Positions 53,880 through 62,671 of a stretch of DNA of 64,000 nucleotides are shown here, piece after piece. Position 1 is the first letter of the stretch. Each line of letters begins with the position of its first letter. Source of the stretch: an uncultured Clostridia bacterium (GTDB taxonomy: Bacteria; Bacillota; Clostridia; Oscillospirales; Ruminococcaceae); the NCBI GenBank assembly GCA_944386045.1, contig CALWZO010000030.1, forward strand, positions 1-64,000, written 5' to 3'. Under the pieces are notes generated by a model. That model worked only from the letters and a program-made list of their open reading frames with translations. It had not been told where the DNA came from and made no database searches. The translations under genes were made by a program, and so were the position numbers.

Positions 53880-55166
53880 ATGGAATTGATCAGAAATGAA
53901 AAGGTTGCAGACAACACTGTTGAAATCGAATTCAAAGTTGCTGCTGACGAATTTGAAAAGGCTATTTCCAAAGTTTTCAGAAAAGCCAGCGCAGAAATGA
54001 CTGTTCCCGGTTTCAGAAAAGGCAAAGCACCCAGAAGTGTTATAGAAAAAATGTACGGAGCTGAAATTTTCTTCAACGATGCTATCGACGAACTGCTGCC
54101 CCAGGCTTATGAAGATGCAGTAAAAGAGTCCGGCGCCGTTGTGGTTTCCAGACCTGAAATTGAAGTTGTAAGCTGCACAAAAGAAGACGGCTTTACAGTT
54201 AAAGCTGTGCTGACAACATACCCCGAAGTTACAATAGGCGAATACAAAGGCCTGAAAGCCGAGAAAAACGCCATTGATGTTTCCGATGAACTGATAGATG
54301 CCGAACTGGCCGCATTGCAGGACAGAAACTCCAGACTGGTAAGCGTATCTGACAGAGCTGCCGAAAACAACGATACAGTAAACATCGACTTTGAAGGCTT
54401 TGTAGACGGCAAAGCTTTTGAAGGCGGCAAAGGCGAAGGCTTTGATCTGGTTTTGGGTTCCGGTCAGTTTATACCCGGCTTTGAAGATCAGATTGTAGGT
54501 CACAACATCGGCGATGAATTTGATGTAAATGTTGAATTCCCCGCAGAATACCATGCAGAAGAACTGGCTGGCAAACCGGCTGTTTTCAAAACAAAGATCA
54601 ACGAAATCAAAGTTAAGGAACTGCCCGAACTGGATGATGAATTTGCAAAAGACATCAGCGAATTTGACACTCTGGACGCTTTGAAAGAAGACATCAGAAA
54701 ACACAAAGAGGAAGAGGCAGAATCCGCAGCTCAGCTGGATCTGGAAAACAAACTGGTTCAGCAGGTTGTTGACAGCATGCAGGCAAACATTCCTCAGGCT
54801 ATGTACGATGTAAGAGCTGACGAAATGGTTCAGGACTTTGCCAACAGACTGGCTCAGCAGGGTCTTGACCTGGAAACATATCTCAAATTTACACAGATGG
54901 ACCGTGAGCAGTTCAAAAAGACATTTGCAGAACAGGCACAGCAGCAGGTAAAAATCCGTCTGGCTCTGGAAGCAGTTGTTAAGGCCGAAGGCATCACAGC
55001 TTCTGACGAAGATCTGGAAGCAGAACTGCTGAGAATAAGCACCACATACAACTACCCCATCACAGAACTGAGAAAATCTGTTCCCGCTGATGAAGTAAAG
55101 AAAGATCTGGCTATACAGAAAGCCATCGACTTTATCAAAGAAAACGCAGAGATAGCTAACGCATAA
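53880..55166 (+). CDS. tig: Trigger factor, ribosome-associated chaperone and prolyl isomerase
   Basis: Chaperone docking at the ribosomal exit tunnel. The 428-residue protein has the N-terminal ribosome-binding domain with the signature loop GFRKGKAPRSVIEKMYG (about 41-57). A FKBP-type prolyl isomerase domain at about 155-245 contains DTVNIDFEGFVDG and QFIPGFEDQIVGHNIG. The C-terminal arm domain is helical. Codon use leans to ATC, GCT and GAA, unlike nearby genes rich in ATA, as expected for high expression. It leads clpP and clpX, the usual trio. Confidence 0.97.
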   Translation: MELIRNEKVADNTVEIEFKVAADEFEKAISKVFRKASAEMTVPGFRKGKAPRSVIEKMYGAEIFFNDAIDELLPQAYEDAVKESGAVVVSRPEIEVVSCTKEDGFTVKAVLTTYPEVTIGEYKGLKAEKNAIDVSDELIDAELAALQDRNSRLVSVSDRAAENNDTVNIDFEGFVDGKAFEGGKGEGFDLVLGSGQFIPGFEDQIVGHNIGDEFDVNVEFPAEYHAEELAGKPAVFKTKINEIKVKELPELDDEFAKDISEFDTLDALKEDIRKHKEEEAESAAQLDLENKLVQQVVDSMQANIPQAMYDVRADEMVQDFANRLAQQGLDLETYLKFTQMDREQFKKTFAEQAQQQVKIRLALEAVVKAEGITASDEDLEAELLRISTTYNYPITELRKSVPADEVKKDLAIQKAIDFIKENAEIANA

Positions 55167-55219
55167 GATTTGTTGTTGCGGCCTAAACTAACTAATGATA
55201 ATTATTTGGAGGTTATTTT

Positions 55220-55801
55220 ATGGCATTAGTACCTGTAGTAATAGAACAAACCAGCAGAGGAGAAAGGTCTTACGACATTTTCTCCAGACTGCTCAATGAC
55301 AGAATTATAATTTTGTCTGACGAGGTAAATGACGCTACCGCCAGCCTGATAGTGGCCCAGCTGCTTTACCTGGAAGGACAGGATCCTGACAAGGATATCA
55401 ATCTGTACATCAACAGCCCCGGCGGCTCTGTAACTGCCGGTATGGCCATTTATGATACAATGCAGTACATCAAATGCGATGTTTCAACAACTTGTATCGG
55501 TATGGCTGCTTCCATGGGCGCATTCCTTCTGGCCGCCGGTGCCAAAGGCAAGCGCTATGCACTGCCCAACAGTGAAATAATGATTCACCAGCCTTTGGGC
55601 GGCATGCAGGGCCAGGCTTCTGATATAAAAATTCATGCTGAGAGAATTATCAAAATGAAAGATAAGCTCAACAGAATTTTGGCAGAAAGAACAGGCCAGA
55701 CACTGGAAAAGGTAACGATTGATACCGACAGGGATAACTTCTTGTCAGCAGACGAGGCCTGCGCCTATGGTCTGATTGACAAGGTTATAGATCACAGATA
55801 A
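55220..55801 (+). CDS. clpP: ATP-dependent Clp protease proteolytic subunit
   Basis: Barrel-forming serine protease used by ClpX. The 193-residue protein carries the catalytic Ser in [11 protein letters not shown] (about 98), His in IMIHQPLGG (about 123) and Asp in [12 protein letters not shown] (about 172). A short N-terminal propeptide ([19 protein letters not shown]) is normal. TGGAGG precedes the ATG. It follows tig after 53 nt without a terminator and leads to clpX after 9 nt. Confidence 0.97.
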   Translation: MALVPVVIEQTSRGERSYDIFSRLLNDRIIILSDEVNDATASLIVAQLLYLEGQDPDKDINLYINSPGGSVTAGMAIYDTMQYIKCDVSTTCIGMAASMGAFLLAAGAKGKRYALPNSEIMIHQPLGGMQGQASDIKIHAERIIKMKDKLNRILAERTGQTLEKVTIDTDRDNFLSADEACAYGLIDKVIDHR

Positions 55802-55810
55802 CGGAGAATT

Positions 55811-57100
55811 ATGGCAAGTAAAGACAAAGTAGTAACTTGTAGTTTTTGCGGCAAAAATTCCACAGAAGTAGAAAGAATTATCATCGGACCCGGTGTAAAC
55901 ATCTGCAACGAATGTGTAAGCCTGTGTTGTGAGCTGCTGGAAGAAGAGGGCATTATGTCCCCGCGCGTTGCAAAGCCGGCTTCCAGGCGCAAAAGCGATG
56001 ATGATATACATGTTTTGTCACCTTTGCAGATAAAGCAGGGCCTGGACAAATATGTTATCGGTCAGGACGAAGCAAAGGTTGCTTTGAGTGTTGCTGTTTA
56101 CAATCATTACAAGCGCATTTTAAGCGGCGATAAGATTGACGATGTGGAAATTCAGAAAAGCAATATTCTGCTTCTCGGACCATCCGGAACAGGCAAAACA
56201 TTGCTGGCTCAGACTTTGGCCAGAATGCTGAATGTTCCCTTTGCCATTGCTGACGCCACCACACTGACCGAAGCCGGTTATGTGGGCGAAGATGTGGAAA
56301 ACATACTGCTTAGGCTTATTCAGGCTGCGGACTACAACATAGAAAAAGCCCAGATAGGCATTATCTATGTGGACGAAATAGACAAAATAACAAGGAAAAG
56401 CGAAAATCCGTCTACCACCAGAGATGTGGGCGGCGAAGGTGTTCAGCAGGCTTTGCTGAAAATTCTGGAAGGCACAGTTGCCAGCGTTCCTCCCCAGGGC
56501 GGCAGGAAACACCCGCACCAGGAATTTATACAGCTGGATACCAAAAATATCCTGTTTATATGCGGCGGTGCTTTTGACGGAATTGAAAAGCATATCGCCA
56601 AGCGCACATCCGAAAGCGGTGTGCTGGGTTTTGGCGGAAAGCTGAAAGACAAAAAAGAAGAAGACCTTACAACTTTGCTTAAAAAAGTGGAGCCGGATGA
56701 CCTGGTACATTTTGGTCTTATTCCGGAACTTATCGGCCGTCTTCCTGTTGTTTCAGTGCTGTCTGCACTGGACAAGGATGCTCTTATCAGAATACTGAAA
56801 GAGCCGAAAAATTCGCTTATCAAGCAGTATCAGGCCCTTTTTGGCCTGGACAATGTGCAGTTGGAGATTACCGACGAAGCTTTGGATATGATTGCTGAAA
56901 AGGCTATCAAGAGAAAAAGCGGCGCCAGGGCCCTCAGGTCTATTTTTGAGGAATGCCTGATGGATGCGATGTTCAAGGTACCGGACGACAATACTATCAG
57001 TAAAGTTATTCTTGACGCTGACACAGTGCGTACCGGTGTTGCCAAATATGAACACGGCACATCCCACAAAATGTACAGCGAAAATTTAACAGATTTGTAA
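55811..57100 (+). CDS. clpX: ATP-dependent Clp protease ATPase subunit ClpX
   Basis: AAA+ unfoldase feeding substrates to ClpP. The 429-residue protein has an N-terminal zinc-binding domain with Cys10, Cys13, Cys32 and Cys35, and Walker A GPSGTGKT near 123. The pore loop is GYVGED near 156, Walker B is VDEIDK near 187, and the sensor region contains [10 protein letters not shown] hairpin terminator follows. The tig-clpP-clpX order is conserved. Confidence 0.97.
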   Translation: MASKDKVVTCSFCGKNSTEVERIIIGPGVNICNECVSLCCELLEEEGIMSPRVAKPASRRKSDDDIHVLSPLQIKQGLDKYVIGQDEAKVALSVAVYNHYKRILSGDKIDDVEIQKSNILLLGPSGTGKTLLAQTLARMLNVPFAIADATTLTEAGYVGEDVENILLRLIQAADYNIEKAQIGIIYVDEIDKITRKSENPSTTRDVGGEGVQQALLKILEGTVASVPPQGGRKHPHQEFIQLDTKNILFICGGAFDGIEKHIAKRTSESGVLGFGGKLKDKKEEDLTTLLKKVEPDDLVHFGLIPELIGRLPVVSVLSALDKDALIRILKEPKNSLIKQYQALFGLDNVQLEITDEALDMIAEKAIKRKSGARALRSIFEECLMDAMFKVPDDNTISKVILDADTVRTGVAKYEHGTSHKMYSENLTDL

Positions 57101-57103
57101 ATT

Positions 57104-57134
57104 AAAAAGAGACGCCTTTCCGGCGCCTCTTTTT
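57104..57134 (+). terminator. Rho-independent terminator after clpX
   Basis: AAAAAGAGACGCC, TTTCC loop, GGCGCCTCTTTTT (57104-57134) with one A-C mismatch. It ends the tig-clpP-clpX operon. Confidence 0.87.
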
Positions 57135-57177
57135 AGCTATCATAGCCGTATGCAAAGTTTCCTTTGTGACTGGGTCA

Positions 57178-57206
57178 TTGAAAATAGGCGCTGTATTTGA
57201 TATAAT
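57178..57206 (+). promoter_or_regulatory. Sigma-A promoter of lon-engB-hslO
   Basis: TTGAAA (57178-57183), 17-nt spacer, TATAAT (57201-57206), 30 nt before the lon start. No CIRCE or CtsR-type repeat was recognised nearby. Confidence 0.78.
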
Positions 57207-57236
57207 AAATTGTTAATAACCATAAGGAGGATAAAT

Positions 57237-59582
57237 ATGTCTGTAAAGGTTAAAGTTAAAGTAGACAACAAGGGCGAGTATTTGCATTTGCCCGCAATAG
57301 CTTTGCGCGGACTGGTTATTTTTCCCGGCAGCACAATACATTTTGACATCGGCAGAGAAAAGTCCATAAACGCCGTAAATGCGGCAATGGCTGATGACAG
57401 AATGATATACCTTGTGCCCCAGGTTGATATAGATGTGGACGATCCAACACAGGCTGATATATATGATGTGGGCGTTGTGGCAGAGATAAAGCAGGTTTTG
57501 AAAATGCAGGACGGCTTTATAAAAATAATGGTGGATGCCAAATACCGCGCCAAAACAGTTGATATAGAGCCTGGCTCTTCATACATAAGCGCTATCACAA
57601 AAGAGTACCCGGCCAGCAAAATAAGGTCCGGCAGGGAAAATGTGGCAGAGGCACTGGTCAGATCAATAAAGGAAAAATTTGAAGCATATATTTCTGTGGC
57701 ACCGAGAATGTCCAAAGAGATAATATCTTCCATTTTCTACACAAATGACGCTGCGGAACTTTGCCAGTTGATAGCGGCAAATGTCATGTTCAAAGTTGAA
57801 GACAAAATGTCTGTCCTGGCGGAAAATTCCCTGGAAAAGAGACTTAATTTTGTATATAAATTTTTGAGCAATGAATACGAAGTGCTGAAAATTGAAGCGG
57901 ATATAAAGTCTAAAGTTCATGCTGAAATGGATAAAAGCCAGAAGGAATATTATCTGCGCCAGCAGTTGAAAACCATATCAGAAGAACTGGACGAGGGCGA
58001 AGACACACATCGCGAAAGCGATGAGTACCGAAACAAAATAAAAGCTTTGCATCTTGCCGCTGACAGCGAAGAAAAACTGTTGAAAGAGGTAAACCGCCTT
58101 GAAAAAATGATGGGCTCTTCCCAGGAAGCTGCAGTTATCAGAACATATCTTGACACATGTCTTTCAATACCGTGGAATATCTCCACCCATGAGCAGATGA
58201 ATGTCATCAAGGCCGAATCCATACTCAACAAAGGCCACTACGGCCTGGAAAAGGTAAAAGAAAAAGTCCTGGAGATACTTTCCGTAAGGCAGCTGTCCCA
58301 AAATACCAAGGGACAGATAATTTGCCTTGTAGGCCCTCCCGGTGTCGGCAAAACCAGTATTGCCTCATCCATTGCAGAATGTCTGGGACGCAATTTTGTC
58401 CGCGTATCTCTGGGAGGAGTAAGGGACGAAAGCGAGATAAGGGGCCATCGCAGAACTTATGTAGGCGCAATGCCCGGAAAAATAGCAAACTCCCTTATAA
58501 ATGCAAAATCCAACAACCCTGTCATACTTTTGGATGAAATTGACAAACTGTCCGGGGATTTCCGCGGGGATCCGGCTTCTGCTTTGCTGGAAGTTCTGGA
58601 CAGCGAGCAAAATCATGCTTTCAACGACCACTATATAGATATACCCATTGACCTCAGCAATGTATTCTTCATTGCCACAGCAAACAATATCAGCAGTATT
58701 CCGGCGCCTTTGCTGGACAGAATGGATATTATCGAGCTTTCCAGCTACACCCGCGAAGAAAAATTCAACATTGCGAAGAAGCACCTTATCCCAAAACAGC
58801 TGGAAAAGAACGGCATGAAACAGTATGTCAGATTCAGCGACAGCGCCATATACGAGGTAATAGACCATTACACCAAGGAAGCCGGTGTCCGTAATCTTGA
58901 AAGGACAATAATCACGCTTTTGAGAAAATGCGCCAAACTGATAGCCTCAAAGAAGGAAAGCAGGATAAGTCTGAATAAAAATAAGGTAATACAGTTGCTG
59001 GGAACAGAACTGTACAAACCCACCAGCATAGACCTGGAGGATACAGTTGGTGTAGCCAATGGTTTGGCCTGGACCAGTGTGGGCGGAGAGATGTTGCCCA
59101 TAGAGGTTACCGTCATACCTAACGGAAGCGGCAGGCTGGAGCTGACGGGCAGTCTTGGGGATGTGATGAAAGAATCCTGCAAGATAGCCTTAAGCTATAT
59201 AAAGAGCAACAGCGAAAAATATGGCATAACCACTGATTTTTCAAAAGTGGATATACATATACACGCACCGGAAGGCGCTGTTCCCAAAGACGGCCCCTCT
59301 GCGGGTATCACTCTGACAACAGCCTTGCTGTCTGTGCTCACAAAGCGCAGTGTAAAGGGCGATGTAGCCATGACCGGCGAAGTTACTTTGCAGGGCAGGG
59401 TACTGCCCATAGGCGGCCTGAAAGAAAAAGCCATGGCTGCATACAGGGAGGGTATAAAAACTGTTATAATTCCTTATGACAACCAGCCCAACTTGCAGGA
59501 TGTGGACGAAAAAGTTAAGCAGCAGATAAAGTTTGTGCCTGTAAAAACTATTGACCAGGCTATAAGCGTCAATCTGAATTAA
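57237..59582 (+). CDS. lon: Endopeptidase La (Lon protease)
   Basis: ATP-dependent serine protease degrading misfolded and regulatory proteins. The 781-residue protein has an N-terminal substrate domain (about 1-200, LPAIALRGLVIFPGS) and a coiled region. The AAA+ module has Walker A GPPGVGKT near 365 and LLDEIDKL, and the C-terminal protease domain has the catalytic Ser in DGPSAG (about 687) and Lys in KEKAMAAYREG (about 731). The open frame starts 27 nt upstream, but the ATG at 57237 follows AAGGAGG and is correct. Confidence 0.97.
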   Translation: MSVKVKVKVDNKGEYLHLPAIALRGLVIFPGSTIHFDIGREKSINAVNAAMADDRMIYLVPQVDIDVDDPTQADIYDVGVVAEIKQVLKMQDGFIKIMVDAKYRAKTVDIEPGSSYISAITKEYPASKIRSGRENVAEALVRSIKEKFEAYISVAPRMSKEIISSIFYTNDAAELCQLIAANVMFKVEDKMSVLAENSLEKRLNFVYKFLSNEYEVLKIEADIKSKVHAEMDKSQKEYYLRQQLKTISEELDEGEDTHRESDEYRNKIKALHLAADSEEKLLKEVNRLEKMMGSSQEAAVIRTYLDTCLSIPWNISTHEQMNVIKAESILNKGHYGLEKVKEKVLEILSVRQLSQNTKGQIICLVGPPGVGKTSIASSIAECLGRNFVRVSLGGVRDESEIRGHRRTYVGAMPGKIANSLINAKSNNPVILLDEIDKLSGDFRGDPASALLEVLDSEQNHAFNDHYIDIPIDLSNVFFIATANNISSIPAPLLDRMDIIELSSYTREEKFNIAKKHLIPKQLEKNGMKQYVRFSDSAIYEVIDHYTKEAGVRNLERTIITLLRKCAKLIASKKESRISLNKNKVIQLLGTELYKPTSIDLEDTVGVANGLAWTSVGGEMLPIEVTVIPNGSGRLELTGSLGDVMKESCKIALSYIKSNSEKYGITTDFSKVDIHIHAPEGAVPKDGPSAGITLTTALLSVLTKRSVKGDVAMTGEVTLQGRVLPIGGLKEKAMAAYREGIKTVIIPYDNQPNLQDVDEKVKQQIKFVPVKTIDQAISVNLN

Positions 59583-59593
59583 GGTGAAAAATT

Positions 59594-60178
59594 ATGATAA
59601 TAAAAAAAGCGGAGTTTACCAGTGCTTATGGCACAGAAAAACAGCTTCCGGCCTCACAAAAGCCGGAGGTTGTATTTTCCGGCCGCAGTAATGTGGGAAA
59701 ATCCAGCCTGATAAATAAATTTTGCAACCGAAAAAACCTTGCCAGGGTAAGCGGTGAACCGGGTAAAACAGGCACTATAAATTTTTATTCCGTGAATGAT
59801 TTTTATATAGTGGACCTTCCCGGATACGGATTTGCAAAAGTGAGCGACAAAGAGCGCAAGCGCTGGGACAAACTGATAAACGGATATTTTGAAAGCGGTA
59901 GGGGAATAAACCTGGTGGTGCAGCTGATAGACTGCCGCCGCCGGCCTTCTGATGATGACTACCTTATGCTGGAATATCTCAGCCATCATAACATTCCTTT
60001 TATAATAGCGCTGACAAAGGCGGACAAGCTGAACAAAACACAGGCTGCACGGGCTGTAAGCCGGTTTGAAGAGCATTGCAAAGGTTATTCACAGCAGAAA
60101 ATTATACTTACCAGCGCAGATAAAAATGTGGGCATTGATTTGCTTCACGAAGCGGTGGAAGAATCGTTGCAGGGGTGA
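59594..60178 (+). CDS. engB: Ribosome biogenesis GTPase YihA/YsxC (EngB)
   Basis: Small GTPase needed for 50S subunit maturation. The 194-residue protein has G1 GRSNVGKSS (30-38), the G2 region KTGTINFY, G3 DLPGYG (near 75) and G4 TKADK (near 139). It follows lon by 11 nt, as in B. subtilis (lon-ysxC). Confidence 0.96.
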   Translation: MIIKKAEFTSAYGTEKQLPASQKPEVVFSGRSNVGKSSLINKFCNRKNLARVSGEPGKTGTINFYSVNDFYIVDLPGYGFAKVSDKERKRWDKLINGYFESGRGINLVVQLIDCRRRPSDDDYLMLEYLSHHNIPFIIALTKADKLNKTQAARAVSRFEEHCKGYSQQKIILTSADKNVGIDLLHEAVEESLQG

Positions 60179-60181
60179 AAA

Positions 60182-60922
60182 ATGTCCTACAAAGAGTTCA
60201 GTTATTTTTACGATTATTTCAATTACAACGCAGACTATGACAAATTGTTTGACAAAATAGTCAGCCTTGCGTCCCGGCGGGGAGTAAAAACAGGCATAGT
60301 GTGCGATCTTGGGTGCGGCACAGGAGAACTGGCTTTCAGGTTTGACAAAGCCGGTTTTGATGTGATAGCTGTAGACAATTCAGATGAGATGCTGGATGTG
60401 CTGTATGATAAAAAGGACGAACTGGGCGCAGATGATGTGCTGATACTTAAACAGGATATCACACAGCTGGATATGTACGGCACAGTAGACCTGTTCACCT
60501 GTACATTCGATACGGTAAATCACCTGGAAGGCGCCGGCAAAGTGCAGGCTTTGTTTGACAAGGTATCACTTTTTATGCATCCTGACGGTGTATTTATATT
60601 CGATATTAATACAAAATATAAACATACAAATATACTGTCTGACGAGCAGTTTGACTTTATAGAGGAAGAGGCAGACTGCCACTGGAAGAACACTTTGGAG
60701 CCGGAAAACAGCAGAACAAAAATATCAATCAGCATCGAAGACAAACACGCCAAAGAAAAATATTTTGAAGAATTTTATGAGTATTATTATGAGCTTCGGG
60801 ATATTGAAACCATGCTAAAAAAAGCCAAATTAAGCATGGTGACCCTGATTGACGGCGAAACTTTCGGGCCTGTAAAACCGGACAGCCGGAGGTATTTATT
60901 TATGGTAAAAAAGGAGCAATAA
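60182..60922 (+). CDS. Class I SAM-dependent methyltransferase
   Basis: A 246-residue methyltransferase with motif I VCDLGCGTGELAFRF near 40 and an acidic ribose-binding residue in AVDNSDEML. Motif IV is in DLFTCTFDTVNHL near 104, followed by FIFDINTKYK. The C-terminal half contains an extended strand region with many acidic residues. It is close to small-molecule methyltransferases; the target is unknown. It starts 3 nt after engB and stops directly before hslO. Confidence 0.75.
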   Translation: MSYKEFSYFYDYFNYNADYDKLFDKIVSLASRRGVKTGIVCDLGCGTGELAFRFDKAGFDVIAVDNSDEMLDVLYDKKDELGADDVLILKQDITQLDMYGTVDLFTCTFDTVNHLEGAGKVQALFDKVSLFMHPDGVFIFDINTKYKHTNILSDEQFDFIEEEADCHWKNTLEPENSRTKISISIEDKHAKEKYFEEFYEYYYELRDIETMLKKAKLSMVTLIDGETFGPVKPDSRRYLFMVKKEQ

Positions 60923-61807
60923 ATGGCAAAACTTGTAAGAGCAATTTCAGAGATGGGCGGAGTTGTTATCAGCGTTATAGACTCCACCGATATAGTAAAA
61001 AGAATGGAAGAAATACACCAGACTTCTGCCGTGGTCAGCGCGGCGCTGGGCAGGATGCTGACAGCCTCACAGCTTATGGCCTCTACCTTGAAAAATGACA
61101 CTGACAGTGTAACCCTCAGAATAAAAGCCGACGGCCCCACAGGGCTTATTACTGTTGCCTGCAACGGTCAGGGACATTGCAAAGGCTTTGTGGAAAACAA
61201 CATAGTGGAAATACCGCTGAGGAGTGACGGCAAGTTGGATGTAGGCGGTGCAGTGGGCCATAACGGTCAGCTGTATGTGGTCAAAGACCTGGGAATGAAA
61301 GAGCCCTATGTGGGCAGTATACCCCTTGTAAGCGGCGAAATAGCCGAGGATATAACGGCTTATTACGCATATTCCGAGCAAATTCCCACTGTATGCGCAC
61401 TGGGTGTGCTGGTAAACCCGGATCTCAGCATAAAAAGGGCAGGCGGATATCTATTGCAGCTGCTTCCGGGTGCCACCGATGAAGAGATAACAATGATAGA
61501 AAACAACATCAAAAATGTTCCCAGTATAACTGCATTTTTTGAAGATAATAAAACCGTATATGATGTCATAGATACTGTCATGGCGGGATTTAACCCAAAT
61601 GTGCTGGATGAGCATCAGGTGAAGTACAAATGTGACTGCAGCCGCGAACGTGTGCAGAGGGCGTTGATAAGCATCGGGCTGAAAGATCTTGAGATGCTCA
61701 GAGATGAAGAAGAACAGATAGAATTGGGCTGTCAGTATTGCGACGCCAAATATTATTTTACCAAAAAGGACCTGGATAACCTTATAAAATCTATCAAAAA
61801 TCAATAA
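60923..61807 (+). CDS. hslO: Redox-regulated chaperone Hsp33
   Basis: Holdase activated by oxidative unfolding. The 294-residue protein has the N-terminal fold (MAKLVRAISEMGGVVISV, LRIKADGPTGLITVACNGQG, GAVGHNGQLYVVKDLGMKEPY). The C-terminal redox switch has four cysteines, CDC at about 236-238 and CQYC at about 270-273, that bind zinc when reduced. It is directly joined to the methyltransferase gene. No clear terminator was found in the following 60 AT-rich bases. Confidence 0.96.
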   Translation: MAKLVRAISEMGGVVISVIDSTDIVKRMEEIHQTSAVVSAALGRMLTASQLMASTLKNDTDSVTLRIKADGPTGLITVACNGQGHCKGFVENNIVEIPLRSDGKLDVGGAVGHNGQLYVVKDLGMKEPYVGSIPLVSGEIAEDITAYYAYSEQIPTVCALGVLVNPDLSIKRAGGYLLQLLPGATDEEITMIENNIKNVPSITAFFEDNKTVYDVIDTVMAGFNPNVLDEHQVKYKCDCSRERVQRALISIGLKDLEMLRDEEEQIELGCQYCDAKYYFTKKDLDNLIKSIKNQ

Positions 61808-61873
61808 TCAATATTTTACCATAGGGCCATAAAAATTTTTTTGAAAAAATTAGAAAAAAATAGAAAAAATGTG

Positions 61874-61902
61874 TTGACAAAGTGGTATCTGTGTGGTAAT
61901 AT
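61874..61902 (+). promoter_or_regulatory. Promoter of the first tRNA pair
   Basis: TTGACA (61874-61879), 17-nt spacer, TAATAT (61897-61902), 22 nt before the first tRNA-Val. Confidence 0.75.
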
Positions 61903-61924
61903 ATATCTTGTCACTGAGAGCTAC

Positions 61925-62000
61925 GGGAGCATAGCTCAGCTGGGAGAGCATCTGCCTTACAAGCAGAGGGTCACAGGTTCGAGCCCTGTTGTTCCCACCA
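61925..62000 (+). tRNA. tRNA-Val (TAC), copy 1
   Basis: 76 nt with encoded CCA. The acceptor arms GGGAGCA/TGTTCCC pair with one G-T pair, and the anticodon arm TCTGC / GCAGA surrounds loop CTTACAA, giving anticodon TAC. It is identical to the copy at 62168-62243. Confidence 0.95.
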
Positions 62001-62017
62001 ATCTCGGTGACAATAAT

Positions 62018-62093
62018 GCGGGTTTAGCTCATCTGGTAGAGCGCCACCTTGCCAAGGTGGAGGTAGCGAGTTCGAGCCTCGTAACCCGCTCCA
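62018..62093 (+). tRNA. tRNA-Gly (GCC), copy 1
   Basis: 76 nt with encoded CCA. Anticodon stem CCACC/GGTGG encloses TTGCCAA, anticodon GCC. Identical to the copy at 62414-62489. Confidence 0.95.
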
Positions 62094-62094
62094 G

Positions 62095-62119
62095 AAACTT
62101 TTGAAAAAACAAAAGTTTT
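62095..62119 (+). other. Weak hairpin between the two tRNA groups
   Basis: AAACTTTTG, A6 loop, CAAAAGTTT. The stem is AT-rich and followed by TTGCTTG, so termination would be poor. It lies directly before the second tRNA promoter. Confidence 0.4.
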
Positions 62120-62121
62120 GC

Positions 62122-62150
62122 TTGACAAATTATGCAAAATAATGTATAAT
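62122..62150 (+). promoter_or_regulatory. Perfect consensus promoter of the second tRNA group
   Basis: TTGACA (62122-62127), exactly 17 nt, TATAAT (62145-62150), 17 nt before the second tRNA-Val. Both boxes match the sigma-A consensus perfectly. Confidence 0.9.
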
Positions 62151-62167
62151 ATGTCTTGCATTCATGT

Positions 62168-62243
62168 GGGAGCATAGCTCAGCTGGGAGAGCATCTGCCT
62201 TACAAGCAGAGGGTCACAGGTTCGAGCCCTGTTGTTCCCACCA
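62168..62243 (+). tRNA. tRNA-Val (TAC), copy 2
   Basis: 76 nt with encoded CCA, anticodon loop CTTACAA, anticodon TAC. Identical to the copy at 61925-62000. Confidence 0.95.
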
Positions 62244-62250
62244 CATATTT

Positions 62251-62327
62251 GGCCCGGTAGTTCAGTTGGTTAGAACGCTAGCCTGTCACGCTAGAGGTCG
62301 TGGGTTCGAGCCCCATTCGGGTCGCCA
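62251..62327 (+). tRNA. tRNA-Asp (GTC)
   Basis: 77 nt with encoded CCA. Anticodon arm CTAGC/GCTAG encloses CTGTCAC, anticodon GTC. Acceptor arms GGCCCGG/TCGGGTC. Confidence 0.95.
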
Positions 62328-62332
62328 AATAT

Positions 62333-62408
62333 GCCTCTGTAGCTCAGTCGGTAGAGCAGGGGACTGAAAATCCCCGTGTCGATGGTTCGATTCCGTCCGG
62401 AGGCACCA
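62333..62408 (+). tRNA. tRNA-Phe (GAA)
   Basis: 76 nt with encoded CCA. Anticodon arm GGGGA/TCCCC encloses CTGAAAA, anticodon GAA. Acceptor arms GCCTCTG/CGGAGGC. Confidence 0.95.
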
Positions 62409-62413
62409 AATAT

Positions 62414-62489
62414 GCGGGTTTAGCTCATCTGGTAGAGCGCCACCTTGCCAAGGTGGAGGTAGCGAGTTCGAGCCTCGTAACCCGCTCCA
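62414..62489 (+). tRNA. tRNA-Gly (GCC), copy 2
   Basis: 76 nt with encoded CCA, anticodon GCC. Identical to the copy at 62018-62093. Confidence 0.95.
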
Positions 62490-62496
62490 ATTATTT

Positions 62497-62571
<75 letters not shown>

Positions 62572-62581
62572 CTAAAAAATG

Positions 62582-62617
62582 AAAAAGACAAAGGTTTCAG
62601 CCTTTGTCTTTTTTTTA
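62582..62617 (+). terminator. Terminator of the tRNA cluster
   Basis: AAAAAGACAAAGG, TTTCAG loop, CCTTTGTCTTTTT (62582-62613), continuing in T's. It ends the tRNA transcript. Confidence 0.92.
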
Positions 62618-62628
62618 TTTGTTTTTTG

Positions 62629-62637
62629 TGCTATACT
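62629..62637 (+). promoter_or_regulatory. Extended -10 promoter of radA
   Basis: TGCTATACT (62629-62637) has the TGn extended -10 form. The -35 region falls in the T-run of the tRNA terminator and does not match consensus. The start codon is 34 nt downstream. Confidence 0.5.
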
Positions 62638-62671
62638 ATTATAAGTTATTTATTGCAAAGGATTTTATTAT

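Noticed and set aside
61808..61870. AT-rich region after hslO as a terminator
   Set aside because: Runs of A and T occur but no GC-containing hairpin with a following T-run could be formed.
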